Notes: a model not told the origin generated them from the letters alone. Positions 8,034 through 16,540 are shown, counted from the stretch's first letter. The stretch: 64,000 nt of DNA from Sinomonas mesophila (GCF_001999765.1 NZ_KV908325.1:186256-250255); one strand, 5' to 3'. A program made the numbers and translations.

Positions 8034-8879
8034 ATGCGCCTGGCCAACATCGTCGACAGGTTCGCCCTCATCACCCCCGACGACCAGGCCGTCGACGTCT
8101 CGAGGGCCTCCGGCGGGCGCTTCAGCCCTCGGATCCAGGACTGCTACGAGCGCTGGGACGAGCTCCTCGCGGCCGCGCCGGACCTGCATCGAGCGCAGGG
8201 CAGGCCGCTGACGGAGGTGCGGCCCCACGAGGTCGGGAATCCGGCCCCGCAGCCGCGGCAGGTCTTCGCGATCGGCCTGAACTACGCGGACCACGCCGCG
8301 GAGGCCGGCCTGGCGGTGCCCGAGGACCTGACCGTGTTCACGAAGTTCGCGAGCTCGCTGACCGGGCCCTACGGGACGATCGCGCTGCCCCCGGGGACCG
8401 TCGACTGGGAGGTCGAGCTCGTCGTCGTCCTCGGCAGGGGCGGACGGAACATCCCCGCGGAGACGGCCTGGGACCACGTCGCGGGCCTGTCGGTGGGGCA
8501 GGACCTGTCGGAGCGGACGATGCAGTCGGCGGGGCCGGCGCCGCAGTACAGCCTCGCGAAGTCCTTCCCCGGATTCGGCCCGATCGGCCCCTTCCTCGTG
8601 ACCCCGGACGAGTTCGAGGACCCGGACATCATCGAGCTCTCGTGCTCGGTCAACGGGGAGCAGGTCCAGAAGGGCACGACGGCGTCCATGGTCTTCCCGG
8701 TGCCCGAGATCATCGCGCGCCTGTCCCGCGTCGCGACGCTCCTGCCGGGGGACGTCATCTTCACCGGCACACCGCCCGGCGTCGGCGTCGGCCGCAGCCC
8801 GCAGCGCTTCCTCGCCCCCGGGGACGAGCTCGTCACGGCGATCGAGGGGATCGGCGAGATGCGCCACCGCCTGAGCTGA
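8034..8879 (+). CDS. Fumarylacetoacetate hydrolase family protein (FAHD/diketo acid hydrolase type)
   Basis: A 281-aa protein with a variable N-terminal segment (1-75) and the FAH catalytic domain from about residue 80: FAIGLNYADHAAEAG, then PVVFTKFASSLTGP-like VFTKFASSLTGPYG, VDWEVELVVVLG, SLAKSFPGFGPIGPFLV and IFTGTPPGVGVG. The Glu-x-Glu metal ligands in WEVELV are present. The family splits acylpyruvates or dehydrates 2-keto-3-deoxy sugar acids, for example 2,4-diketo-3-deoxy-L-fuconate hydrolase and XylX-like dehydratases. With KGSADH upstream and an IlvD/EDD gene downstream, a 2-keto-3-deoxy acid dehydratase is attractive but inferred. ATG 8034 has GAGAGGAG upstream. Confidence 0.85.
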   Translation: MRLANIVDRFALITPDDQAVDVSRASGGRFSPRIQDCYERWDELLAAAPDLHRAQGRPLTEVRPHEVGNPAPQPRQVFAIGLNYADHAAEAGLAVPEDLTVFTKFASSLTGPYGTIALPPGTVDWEVELVVVLGRGGRNIPAETAWDHVAGLSVGQDLSERTMQSAGPAPQYSLAKSFPGFGPIGPFLVTPDEFEDPDIIELSCSVNGEQVQKGTTASMVFPVPEIIARLSRVATLLPGDVIFTGTPPGVGVGRSPQRFLAPGDELVTAIEGIGEMRHRLS

Positions 8880-8942
8880 CCGCGCGCCGTCGTCCGTGTC
8901 CTTTCCACCACGTCCACCACACGCACTGCATTGGAGATCACC

Positions 8943-10250
8943 ATGACCGAACAGACTGACGTCGTCGTCATCGGGGCCGGCCTCGCCGGTCTCATCACTG
9001 CCCGCGAGCTGGGCAATCGGGGCCACAGGGTGGTCGTGCTGGAGGCGCGGGACCGTCTGGGGGGCCGCGTCTACACCGAATCCCGTCTGGGCCAGCACCT
9101 GGAGCTCGGCGGCAACTGGCTGCACTGGACCCAGCCGCATGTGTGGGCCGAGGTGACCCGCTACGGTCTCGAGGTCTCCCGCGGCCCCCGTTCGGAGGAG
9201 ACCTACTGGCTGGCCGGGGACGAGGTGCGCCGCGGCAACCTCGACGACTTCATGAAGCTCATCGACCCGGGCATGACCCGACTGCTCGAGGACACCATGA
9301 CGTGGCTGCCGCGCCCGGACGCGCCGCTGACGGTGGAGAACCTGGCCGAGGTGGACCAGTTCAACCTGCAGGAGATGCTGGACAAGCTGGACCTCTCCGA
9401 GGACGAGAAGAACGCGAACGAGGCCGCCTGGGTGGGCCACTTCAACGCCCCGCTGGACCAGTGCGCCTACGTCAACGCCCTGCGCTGGACCGCCGGCGCC
9501 TCGGGCCACTGGCACCTCATGCACGAGGCCTCGGCGATCTTCCGCCTCAAGCACGGCAACGACACCCTCGTGAAGGCGATCGCCGAAGACTCCGACGCCG
9601 ACATCCGCCTGAATGCCCCCGTGACCGCCGTCCGCCACGACGCCGAGGGCGCGACGGTCTCCTACGGCGACGGCCGGGAGATCCGGGCGACAAAGGTCGT
9701 CATCACCCTGCCCCAGAACATCCTGCACAAGCTCGAGGTCCAGCCCGCCCTGTCCGAGGGCAAGCTCGTCCCCAGCCGGGAGAGGACCGCCTCCCAGGGC
9801 GTCAAGGCCTGGATGCGGGTCGGCCGTCGAGGAGGGGGCCCGATCAAGCCGTTCTTCGCCTATTCCGCGCAGGACAAGCCGCTGTCCGTGATCCGCACCG
9901 AGTTCATCGGAGAGGACGACGCCGTGCTGGTCGGCTTCGGTGCCGACGCGAACCGCATCGACGTGACCGACATCGAGCAGGTCCAGGAGGCCGTCAGGGT
10001 CTGGCGCGACGATCTGGAGGTCATTGAGGTCACCGGCCACAAGTGGGGCGAGGACCCGTATGCCGAGGAGACCTGGCAGATCCAGCGCCCGGGCCAGCTC
10101 ACCAAGTACCACGCCGCGCAGCAGGCCAGCGAAGGCGCGCTCCACTTCGCCAGCAGCGACATCGCCAACATCTGGGCCGGCTTCTTCGATGGCGCCATCG
10201 AAAGCGGCCTACGCGCCTCCCGCGAGGTCCACGCGGAGCTCGCCGGCTGA
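8943..10250 (+). CDS. Flavin monoamine oxidase family protein (6-hydroxynicotine oxidase-like)
   Basis: A 435-aa FAD amine oxidase. N-terminal dinucleotide fold VIGAGLAGLITARELGNRG (residues 8-26), the RLGGRVYTE motif that contacts FAD, and the C-terminal FAD-closing segment ASSDIANIWAGFFDGAIESG. By layout and segments such as the LDKLDL region and ASQGVKAWMRVG it resembles the monoamine oxidase/6-hydroxy-L-nicotine oxidase group, from memory of that family. These oxidise a C-N bond to an imine with O2. ATG 8943 follows TTGGAG. The gene lies inside the KGSADH operon, so the substrate is probably a cyclic or secondary amine whose imine feeds the oxo-acid steps. The exact amine is unknown. Confidence 0.85.
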   Translation: MTEQTDVVVIGAGLAGLITARELGNRGHRVVVLEARDRLGGRVYTESRLGQHLELGGNWLHWTQPHVWAEVTRYGLEVSRGPRSEETYWLAGDEVRRGNLDDFMKLIDPGMTRLLEDTMTWLPRPDAPLTVENLAEVDQFNLQEMLDKLDLSEDEKNANEAAWVGHFNAPLDQCAYVNALRWTAGASGHWHLMHEASAIFRLKHGNDTLVKAIAEDSDADIRLNAPVTAVRHDAEGATVSYGDGREIRATKVVITLPQNILHKLEVQPALSEGKLVPSRERTASQGVKAWMRVGRRGGGPIKPFFAYSAQDKPLSVIRTEFIGEDDAVLVGFGADANRIDVTDIEQVQEAVRVWRDDLEVIEVTGHKWGEDPYAEETWQIQRPGQLTKYHAAQQASEGALHFASSDIANIWAGFFDGAIESGLRASREVHAELAG

Positions 10251-10274
10251 ATCCCCCCTTCTGACGAGAGGAAC

Positions 10275-11420
10275 ATGACCATGGCAATGCCCCAGACGAT
10301 GGAAGCGGCGGTCCTGACAGGCCACGGCGGCCTGGACAAGCTCGAGTACCGGACCGACGTCCCCGTCCCCCAGCCCACGGCGGGGGAGGTGCTCATCGAG
10401 GTGGCCGCGGCCGGCGTGAACAACACGGACGTCAACACGCGCATCGGCTGGTACTCCAAGGCCGTCTCCACCGGCACGAACGCGGGCGGCGCCGCCGGGT
10501 TCGAGACCATCACGGCCGACGACGCCACGTGGTCCGGCCAGGAGCTCACGTTCCCGCGCATCCAGGGCGCCGACGTCTGCGGGCGCATCGTCGCCGTCGG
10601 CGACGGCGTGCCGGAGAGCAGGATCGGCGAGCGCGTCCTGGTCCGCAACATGCTGCGCACCTACGTCGACTACCGCCCGTACGAGTGCTGGACGCTCGGC
10701 AGCGAGTGCGACGGCGGCTTCGCGCAGTTCGCGGTGGCACCGTCGCGGGAGACCCACGCGGTGGACTGCGACTGGAGCGACGAAGAGCTCGCCGCGGTCC
10801 CGTGCGCGTACTCGACCGCGGAGAACATGCTCCACCGCGCCGGCGTGGGCGCCGGCGACCGCGTCCTCGTGACCGGCGCCTCGGGCGGGGTGGGCCTCGC
10901 GGCCGTGCAGCTGGCCAAGCGGCGAGGCGCCACGGTGATCGCCGTCTGCTCGCCCGCCAAGGCCGAGCAGGTGCGCGCCCAGGGCGCCGACGAGACGGTC
11001 GACCGCGGCGCGGACCTGGTTCAGGACGTCGGTGCGCGCTCGCTCGATGCGGTGCTCGACGTCGTCGGCGGCCAGCAGGCGAGCCGACTGCTCGAGCTGC
11101 TGCGCCCCGGCGGGGCGCTGGCGATCGCCGGCGCGATCGACGGCCCGATCGCCGAGATCGACCTGCGCACCGTGTACCTGAACGACCTGCGGATCCTCGG
11201 CTGCACGTTCCAGGACGACGAGGTCTTCGAGAACCTCGTGACGTACATCGAGCGCAACGAGATCCACCCCGTCGTCTCCGCCACCTACGCCCTCGCCGAC
11301 ATCGCGAGGGCGCAGGAGGACTTCCTCGCCAAGAAGCACACGGGCAAGCTCGTCCTGGTCCCGCCGCCGGTCCCGCCAGCCGGCCCCACCCACCGCCACG
11401 ACATGGAGGCAGCACAGTGA
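10275..11420 (+). CDS. Quinone-oxidoreductase/zinc-type alcohol dehydrogenase (MDR family)
   Basis: A 381-aa medium-chain dehydrogenase. GroES-like N-terminal domain (EVLIEVAAAGVNNTDVNTRIG, about 35-55), then the NADPH fold with VTGASGGVGLAAVQLAKRRG (about 200-220). The structural zinc Cys set is absent, so it is closer to zinc-independent quinone oxidoreductases. It probably reduces or oxidises a C=C or C=O intermediate. It overlaps the next gene: its TGA is contained in GTGA at 11417-11420, a sign of translational coupling. The C-terminus (VPPPVPPAGPTHRHDMEA) is an unusual Pro/His-rich tail. Start 10275 or 10281 are both possible. Confidence 0.85.
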   Translation: MTMAMPQTMEAAVLTGHGGLDKLEYRTDVPVPQPTAGEVLIEVAAAGVNNTDVNTRIGWYSKAVSTGTNAGGAAGFETITADDATWSGQELTFPRIQGADVCGRIVAVGDGVPESRIGERVLVRNMLRTYVDYRPYECWTLGSECDGGFAQFAVAPSRETHAVDCDWSDEELAAVPCAYSTAENMLHRAGVGAGDRVLVTGASGGVGLAAVQLAKRRGATVIAVCSPAKAEQVRAQGADETVDRGADLVQDVGARSLDAVLDVVGGQQASRLLELLRPGGALAIAGAIDGPIAEIDLRTVYLNDLRILGCTFQDDEVFENLVTYIERNEIHPVVSATYALADIARAQEDFLAKKHTGKLVLVPPPVPPAGPTHRHDMEAAQ

Positions 11421-12541
11421 AGATCACCCAGATCGACCTCTACCAAGTGGACCTCCCGTACGCGGGCGGCACCTACCAGCTCTCCGGGGGCCGGACCTAC
11501 GAGTCCTTCGACGCCTCGATCGTGAGGATCACGTGCGACGACGGCACGCAGGGCTGGGGCGAGAGCACCCCCTTCGGCTCCACCTACATCGCGGCCCACG
11601 CCCTCGGCACCCGGGCCGGCATCGCCGAGCTCGCCCCCGCGCTCCTCGGCCGCGACCCGCGGCAGGTCGACCGCATCAACGACCTCATGGACGCCACGCT
11701 CGTGGGCCACAACCACGCGAAGACACCCCTCGACGTCGCCTGCTGGGACGTCTTCGGCAAGTCCGTCGGTCTGCCGGTCGCCGAGCTGCTCGGCGGCTCC
11801 ACCGGGACGCCGATGCCGATGATCTCCTCGATCTACGCCGGCGACCCGGAGGACATGCGCCAGCGCGTCGCCGAGCACCGCGCCCGCGGCTACCTCGGCC
11901 ACTCCATCAAGATCGGCGCCCTGGACAGCGAGGGCGGGCCCGCGCTCGACGCCGAGCGCATCGCCGCCTCCCTGGCCGACAAGAAGCCGGGGGAGTTCTT
12001 CCTCGTCGACGCCAACGGCGGGATGCTGCCCGAGACGGCGCTGCGCATGCTGCGCATGCTCCCGCCCGGCCTCGACTTCGTCATCGAGGCGCCGTGCTCG
12101 ACGTGGCGCGAGACCATGTCGCTGCGCCAGCGCTGCGACTACCCGATCATCATGGACGAGCTCGCCCAGCAGGAGGACGACCTCGCCTGGCTCGCGGCGC
12201 AGGACGTGGCCGACGGCATCGGGCTGAAGATCTCCAAGGCCGGCGGGCTCACCAAGGGCCGGCGCCAGCGCGACATCTGCCGCGCGAACGGGCTCACGGT
12301 CAGTGTCCAGGACACGGTCGGATCCACGATCGCCTTCGCCGCCATTGCCCACCTCGGGGCGACGGTCCCGGAGCGGCTGCTCCGCTGCGTCCTGAACTGC
12401 GAGGACATGGTTACGCTGCAGACGGCGACGTTCGACGTCGTCCGGGACGGCGGCCGTATCCTGCCCCCCGAGCTCCCGGGCCTGGGCATCGATGTCAACG
12501 AGGACGTGCTCGGCGACCCCGTCGCGATCTGGGCGGCGTAG
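11417..12541 (+). CDS. Enolase superfamily, MLE-subgroup racemase/dehydratase
   Basis: A 374-aa mandelate racemase/muconate lactonizing enzyme-type protein. N-terminal capping domain (1-120), TIM barrel with metal ligands Asp in VDANGG (about 195), Glu in FVIEAPC and Asp in IIMDELAQ. After the second strand the usual catalytic K-x-K is K-I-G (SIKIGALD), while the opposite Lys in GLKISKAGG is kept. A changed K-x-K is a feature I recall for cis-3-hydroxy-L-proline dehydratases of this subgroup; the KGSADH and DapA-type genes of this region would suit hydroxyproline chemistry, but no proline-racemase-type epimerase is present. Acid-sugar or betaine substrates remain possible. GTG 11417 has GGAGG 8 nt upstream. 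Confidence 0.83.
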   Translation: MKITQIDLYQVDLPYAGGTYQLSGGRTYESFDASIVRITCDDGTQGWGESTPFGSTYIAAHALGTRAGIAELAPALLGRDPRQVDRINDLMDATLVGHNHAKTPLDVACWDVFGKSVGLPVAELLGGSTGTPMPMISSIYAGDPEDMRQRVAEHRARGYLGHSIKIGALDSEGGPALDAERIAASLADKKPGEFFLVDANGGMLPETALRMLRMLPPGLDFVIEAPCSTWRETMSLRQRCDYPIIMDELAQQEDDLAWLAAQDVADGIGLKISKAGGLTKGRRQRDICRANGLTVSVQDTVGSTIAFAAIAHLGATVPERLLRCVLNCEDMVTLQTATFDVVRDGGRILPPELPGLGIDVNEDVLGDPVAIWAA

Positions 12542-12555
12542 GCGGAAGAGCGCGC

Positions 12556-13070
12556 GTGCCCACCGTGAGCACACCGGAGGCCGGCCCCAGTGCCTGTCTC
12601 CGTACCGGTCTCCGGTCCAACCTCGTCAACTACGGCGACGCCGAGTTCGCCCTCTTCCTGCGCAAGGCCTTCATCAAGGGCGTGGGGTACACCGACGACG
12701 TGCTGGACCGGCCCGTCATCGGGATCACCGACACGGGGAGCGGGTTCAACCCGTGCCACGGCAACATGCCGCAGCTCGTCCAGGCGGTCGAGCGCGGCGT
12801 CATGATGGCCGGCGGCTTCCCCGTCCCCTTCCCGACGATCTCCCTGCACGAGAGCTTCTCGCACCTCACGAGCATGTTCCTGCGCAACCTCACGTCGATG
12901 GACACCGAGGAGATGATCCGCGCGGCGCCGGTCGACGCCGTCGTCCTCATCGGGGGCTGCGACAAGACCGTGCCAAGCTCTTCGTCGACGAGGTCACCCA
13001 GGCCGAGGAGGGCTGCGACTTCCGCTTCCTGCAGGCTGAGACGAGGACGGCGAGCCTCCCGCGCGTGTGA
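12556..13070 (+). pseudogene. IlvD/EDD family dehydratase with internal deletion
   Basis: From GTG 12556 the frame reads as the first 140 or so residues of a sugar-acid/dihydroxy-acid dehydratase: LRSNLVNYGDAEFALFLRKA, GITDTGSGFNPCHGNMP and the [Fe-S] ligand motif GGCDKTVP. At about 12972 homology jumps, in another frame, to what looks like the extreme C-terminus (AKLFVDEVTQAEEGCDFRFL, stop 13070). A normal family member is about 570-600 aa, so roughly 400 codons are missing. The junction contains a short GCC overlap. It is the last gene of the KGSADH operon and sits on the terminator. Enzymes of this kind make the 2-keto-3-deoxy acids that FAH-fold dehydratases and KGSADH use, so its loss may have broken or redirected the pathway. 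Confidence 0.82.
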
Positions 13071-13090
13071 GGCGCGGGACGCTCGCCGTC
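13047..13090. terminator. Hairpin terminator between convergent units
   Basis: GACGGCGAGC (13047-13056) pairs with GCTCGCCGTC (13081-13090); an inner CCCGCGC/GCGCGGG extends the stem. It overlaps the 3' end of the broken dehydratase and lies 15 bp from the stop of the convergent cupin gene, so it may serve both. No long T-run. Confidence 0.6.
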
Positions 13091-13104
13091 CTCCCCCTGC
13101 TCTC

Positions 13105-13467
13105 CTAGACGGAGATCGAGATGTACTGCTTCTTGAAGTGCTCGTGGATCTCCCAGACGCCGCTCCAGCCGTTGGGGATCAGCACCATGTCGCCTGCCTC
13201 GTGGTCCAGGCGCTCGCCGGTGTCGGAGACGAGGGTCGCCTTGCCCTCCAGGACGAGGATGACCTCGTTGACCCCATGACGGGCGGTCCTGAAGCTGCCC
13301 GGGGAGCATTCCCAGAACCCCAGATCGACGGTGCTGGCGGCGGCCGTGAAGGCGCTGTCCGTGGCGTCCTTCGGCTCTGTGCCCTCAACGGCGGTCGGCT
13401 TGAGGGCGAGCTCGGCGAAGGACAGCGTGTCCAGCGAGCGGAGGACCCTTGCTTGGGCGTTCGACAT
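13105..13467 (-). CDS. Cupin domain protein (COG3450 type, 120 aa)
   Basis: A single-domain cupin. The barrel motifs run from FWECSPGSFRTARHGVNEVI to EGKATLVSDTGERLDHEAGD and PNGWSGVWEIHEHFKKQYI. The first motif has a lone His (RHG) and Glu (NEV), the second only partial metal ligands, as in the COG3450 group of ureidoglycolate-lyase-like or (S)-allantoin-pathway-like cupins. Function is probably small-molecule binding or isomerisation in the nearby catabolic pathway; this is inference. ATG 13467 follows AGAAGGAGACAC. It could be the terminal gene of the minus-strand unit from 16462, but a hairpin repeat at 13503-13573 separates it. Confidence 0.75.
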   Translation of the reverse strand: MSNAQARVLRSLDTLSFAELALKPTAVEGTEPKDATDSAFTAAASTVDLGFWECSPGSFRTARHGVNEVILVLEGKATLVSDTGERLDHEAGDMVLIPNGWSGVWEIHEHFKKQYISISV

Positions 13468-13502
13468 GTGTCTCCTTCTGTTGTTATTGCGGACTGGATG
13501 TC

Positions 13503-13573
13503 AGAAACTGCACAACTCATGGGGCCCGGCCCAGGTTTGTGCCCTGCTTCCGCCCCGAGTTGTGCAGTTTCTG
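13503..13573. repeat. Intergenic hairpin repeat with GAAACTGCACAACTC arms
   Basis: CAGAAACTGCACAACTC (13502-13518) is inverted as GAGTTGTGCAGTTTCTG (13558-13574), about 17 bp per arm, with a GGGGCCCGGCC-containing loop. A second member with ACAACTCA and TGAGTTGTGCAGTTTC arms lies at 53448-53508. Here it stands between two minus-strand genes and may act as a terminator for the gene ending at 13589. Confidence 0.8.
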
Positions 13574-13588
13574 ACGCCTCTCCCGCGG

Positions 13589-13930
13589 TCATGTGAGTCG
13601 GTTAGTCGCGGGCGAGGGACTCCCAGCCGGTTGCGCCGGGGCTCCCGGGGCGGGGCGTTCGGCGTGGGAGGTCCTGGCGGCGTGGCGCCGCATCCGGGTC
13701 AGGCGGACCATGGCGACGATGGAGATCGTGCCCCACGCGCTGTTGAGGGCCACGAACGGCCAGGCGCCGTGGTAGCTGCCGTTGATGATGAGCGCCATCG
13801 ACCCGAGGAGGTTGATCCCCTGGAAGAGTCGGCCGCTGGTGATCCAGCCGAGTGAAAAGGCCGCGTAGCCGGCCAGCGTGGCAGCGGCGCCGAGCCAGCC
13901 GCTGACATCCGCGAACAATGCCATCCCCAT
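13589..13930 (-). CDS. Small integral membrane protein (CBU_0592-like)
   Basis: 113 aa with three hydrophobic segments (about residues 8-28, 33-52, 60-78): WLGAAATLAGYAAFSLGWI, LFQGINLLGSMALIINGSYH and WPFVALNSAWGTISIVAMV. This order and the NLLGS and AWGTISI signatures match the CBU_0592 family of small membrane proteins of unknown role. The tail is Arg/Pro-rich and cytoplasmic-looking. AGGGGGA stands 4 nt before ATG 13930; ATG 13924 is the alternative. Not obviously part of the catabolic pathway. Confidence 0.78.
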   Translation of the reverse strand: MGMALFADVSGWLGAAATLAGYAAFSLGWITSGRLFQGINLLGSMALIINGSYHGAWPFVALNSAWGTISIVAMVRLTRMRRHAARTSHAERPAPGAPAQPAGSPSPATNRLT

Positions 13931-14049
13931 GGGGTCCCCCTGACTACGGTCGCGATGCCGGCATCGCGAGTCGACGCGGACGCGGCCCCTCCCTCGGGAC
14001 CGCGTCCGCTGTCTTCTGTTGTGCTGTGTCTGCCGGCCCTGGGCGCTGG

Positions 14050-14478
14050 CTAGCGCTTGGCCCCCGACTGGTCCCCGAGGTGCCAGATGTTCATGGAGGA
14101 GAGGAGCTCGCGCGGATCCCAGACGGTCCATTCCTCGGTGATGAGCCCGTCGCGGTGGCGCAGGAACGACGCGCCGTTGACGGTCACCGTGCGGTTCGTG
14201 GGCGGGACTCCCATGAACGTCCCGGTGTGCGTGCCGACGCTCTGCCAGTGGATGGCGATGAGGTCGTCGCCCTCGACGGCGTGCAGGACCTCGACCGTGA
14301 AGTCCGTGAACGCGGCGTGGGAATCCTCGATCTGGCGGAGGACGTCGGGGAGGGACACGTCCGCGCCGCCCTTCGAGTGGCGGACGTAGCCCTCGGCCAC
14401 GATGCGCTCGAAGGCGCTCGTGTCGCCGTCGCCCCAGGCGCGGCTCCAGGCCTCGGTGATGGTCTGCAGCATGGTCAT
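14050..14478 (-). CDS. SnoaL-like / ester cyclase (NTF2-fold) protein
   Basis: 142 aa, single NTF2-like domain of the SnoaL/ester-cyclase type: ITEAWSRAWGDGDTSAFERI, FTVEVLHAVEGDDLIAIHW, the GTHTGTFMGVPPTNR loop and VTVNGASFLRHRDGLITEEW. SnoaL-like proteins act as cyclases, isomerases or hydrolases on small cyclic substrates. Its ATG overlaps the stop of the flavin reductase (TCAT on the plus strand), so the two are translationally coupled. It is therefore a third component of the FMN monooxygenase operon. The same two domains are fused in one protein at 30196, which supports a shared function. Confidence 0.85.
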   Translation of the reverse strand: MTMLQTITEAWSRAWGDGDTSAFERIVAEGYVRHSKGGADVSLPDVLRQIEDSHAAFTDFTVEVLHAVEGDDLIAIHWQSVGTHTGTFMGVPPTNRTVTVNGASFLRHRDGLITEEWTVWDPRELLSSMNIWHLGDQSGAKR

Positions 14479-15068
14479 CGGTCTTCTGCTTTCTGGGTGG
14501 GTGTGGGTGTGGGTGCGGGAGCGGGCGTGGGCCAGAGCGTGAACTCGCCGAACGTGCCTCCGCGGAACACGAGGGCCTCCCCGGTGCCGGGCTCCATCGC
14601 GGTGACGGAGCCGACGATCATGTAGTGGTCGCCGGCGACGACCTCGGACACCACGTGGCAGTCGATCCACGCGGTGGAGTTGAGGATCCGCGGCGTGCCG
14701 ATGGCGCTCTGCTCGTAGTCGAGGCCTTGGAACTTGTCCTGGCCCTTGCGGGAGAGCGCCTTGCAGACGTGCAGCTGCTCGGTGGAGAGGATGTTCGCGG
14801 TGAACCGGCCGAGATTGCGCAGCGTGGGCCACGTGCTCGAGGACTTGTCCACGCAGAAGGTCACGAGGGCCGGTTCGAGGGAGAGGGACTGGAAGGTCCC
14901 CACGACGAAGCCCATGGGCTTGCCGGCGTCGGTCAGGCCGGTGATGGCGGTGACGCCGGTGGGGAGGAGCCCGAAGACCTGCCGGTAGTCGGCGGCCGTG
15001 ATGGCGGCGTCCGTGGCGGGGGGGACTGCGGCGGCGACAGAGACCGCGGCGGCTGCTGTGGTGGTCAT
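14475..15068 (-). CDS. Flavin reductase, partner of FMN-dependent monooxygenase
   Basis: 197 aa, flavin reductase-like FMN-binding domain (HpaC/NtaB-like). Core: DYRQVFGLLPTGVTAITGL (about 27-45), VVGTFQSLSLEPALVTFCVD (residues 54-73), STWPTLRNLGRFTANILS, and the C-terminal GEALVFRGGTFGEF. It reduces free FMN with NAD(P)H for the LLM monooxygenase encoded 11 bp upstream. The first 25 residues are an Ala/Thr-rich low-complexity extension and the last 20 a Pro/Thr-rich tail (PAPAPTPTPTQ), both unusual for the family. It overlaps the SnoaL-like gene by 4 bp. Confidence 0.9.
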   Translation of the reverse strand: MTTTAAAAVSVAAAVPPATDAAITAADYRQVFGLLPTGVTAITGLTDAGKPMGFVVGTFQSLSLEPALVTFCVDKSSSTWPTLRNLGRFTANILSTEQLHVCKALSRKGQDKFQGLDYEQSAIGTPRILNSTAWIDCHVVSEVVAGDHYMIVGSVTAMEPGTGEALVFRGGTFGEFTLWPTPAPAPTPTPTQKAEDR

Positions 15069-15079
15069 GGCGTTGTCCT

Positions 15080-16462
15080 TCACTTGATCTTGGCGTACAG
15101 GGCGTCGCGGAGGGCTGCGCCCGGGTGGTCCTGGGGGAGGCGGGCCTGACCGGCGCCGAAGAGGTTCTCGCGCAGGGTCGGGCCGTCGTACGAGGTGCGC
15201 ATGAGGCCCCGGGCCTGGAGCTCGGGGACCGCGAGCTCGGCGAAGTCCTTGATGTCGCGGAACTTCACGCCGTGCGCGACGTTGAACCCGTCGATCCCGG
15301 TCTCGTTGACCCAGGAGGCGAGCTCGTCGGCGACCGTCTGGGGGCCGCCGACGATGACGGGGGACGTGCCGCCGATGCCGATGTAGTCGGCGATGTCCCG
15401 TGGCGTCCACTCCTTGGTGGGGTCCATCTTCGAGAACAGGTCGACCATGGTCTGGCCGGCGTTGGTCTTGACGTTCTTGAAGGGCACGTCCGGGTCGAAG
15501 GCGGACATGTCGAGCCCGGCCCAGCCGCTGTAGCGGGCCATGGCGCCCTCGTAGGAGACGTAGCTCTTGTACTCCTCGTACTTCGCCTGGGCCTCGGCGT
15601 CGGTCGGCGCCGTGATGACCGTGATCATCTGCAGCACGGCGATGTGCGACGGGTCGCGGCCGGCCTCGACGGCCTTCGCGCGGAGGGTGTCTACCTGCTT
15701 CTTGAGCCCGGCCTTGGACGTCGCGTTCATGAACACGGCCTCCGCGGTGGCGGCCGCGAGGGCCACGCCCTTGCTCGAGCCGCCGGCCTGGAAGATGACC
15801 GGGGTGCGCTGCGGGGACGGCTCGCACAGGTGGATGCCGGGAACCGTGAAGTGCTTGCCCTGATGCCCGATCGGGTGGACCCGCGTCGGGTCCGTGTAGG
15901 TGCCGGAGGCGGCGTCGGCCGGGACCGAGCCGTCCTCCCACGATGCCTCCCAGAGCTTGAGGGCGACCTCGATGAACTCCTCGGCGAGCTCGTAGCGGTC
16001 GTCGTGCGCCTTCTGGACGCCGGTGCCCAGGTTCTTCGCGGCGCTGTCCGAGTACGAGGTCACGACGTTCCAGCCGATGCGCCCGTTCGTGAGGTGGTCC
16101 AGCGTGGAGAACTTCCGGGCGAGCGCGTACGGGTGGTCGTAGGCCGTCGTCGACGTCACGCCGAAGCCGAGGTGCTTGGTCGCCGCGGCCATCGCCGGGA
16201 TCAGGTAGGCCGGGTCGTTCGCGGGGATCTGCGCGCCGTCCTTGAGGGCGGCATCCACGCTGCCCTTGTAGACGTCGTGGTAGCCGACGTTGTCGGCGAA
16301 GAAGATGCCGTCGAAGCACGCGTCCTCGAGCATCTTGGCGTACTCCACCCAGTACTTCAGGGACGTGTACTCGGTGCCCCTGTCCTCGGGGTGCCGCCAC
16401 AGACCCGCCGAGAGGTGCGCGGGACCGTTGAAGTCGAAGGCGAAGATCCTCATCTGGGTCAT
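15080..16462 (-). CDS. NtaA/SnaA/DszA-family FMN-dependent monooxygenase (LLM class)
   Basis: 460 aa, bacterial luciferase-like monooxygenase of the nitrilotriacetate/desulfurization subfamily. Seen: MRIFAFDFNGPAHLSAGLWR at the N-terminus, EDACFDGIFFADNVGYHDVY, TSTTAYDHPYALARKFSTLD, GRIGWNVVTSYSDSAAKNLG and VIFQAGGSSKG. All are classical for this group. The enzyme uses FMNH2 from the coupled reductase and O2 to cleave C-N or C-S bonds or do Baeyer-Villiger-type oxygenation. First gene of a three-gene operon (monooxygenase, reductase, SnoaL). AAGGAA lies 7 nt before ATG 16462. A GAAC/GTTC box 55-78 bp upstream probably controls it. Confidence 0.92.
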   Translation of the reverse strand: MTQMRIFAFDFNGPAHLSAGLWRHPEDRGTEYTSLKYWVEYAKMLEDACFDGIFFADNVGYHDVYKGSVDAALKDGAQIPANDPAYLIPAMAAATKHLGFGVTSTTAYDHPYALARKFSTLDHLTNGRIGWNVVTSYSDSAAKNLGTGVQKAHDDRYELAEEFIEVALKLWEASWEDGSVPADAASGTYTDPTRVHPIGHQGKHFTVPGIHLCEPSPQRTPVIFQAGGSSKGVALAAATAEAVFMNATSKAGLKKQVDTLRAKAVEAGRDPSHIAVLQMITVITAPTDAEAQAKYEEYKSYVSYEGAMARYSGWAGLDMSAFDPDVPFKNVKTNAGQTMVDLFSKMDPTKEWTPRDIADYIGIGGTSPVIVGGPQTVADELASWVNETGIDGFNVAHGVKFRDIKDFAELAVPELQARGLMRTSYDGPTLRENLFGAGQARLPQDHPGAALRDALYAKIK

Positions 16463-16516
16463 GCCGGTTCCTTTCCGCTCTCAGTCCGGATGGAGACTCT
16501 GATTCGTTCAGATTCC

Positions 16517-16540
16517 GAACGTGATGTTTGTTCTATGAAC
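16517..16540. promoter_or_regulatory. GAAC-N16-GAAC box upstream of monooxygenase operon
   Basis: GAACGTGATGTTTG (from 16517) followed by TTCTATGAAC (to 16540); GTTC-TAT-GAAC at 16530-16540 is a perfect small palindrome and another GTTC lies at 16506. It aligns with 23599-23622 without gaps (GAACGT, 7 variable bases, GTT-TATGAAC). It sits 55 bp before the monooxygenase start, a position for an operator or activator site. Confidence 0.6.
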
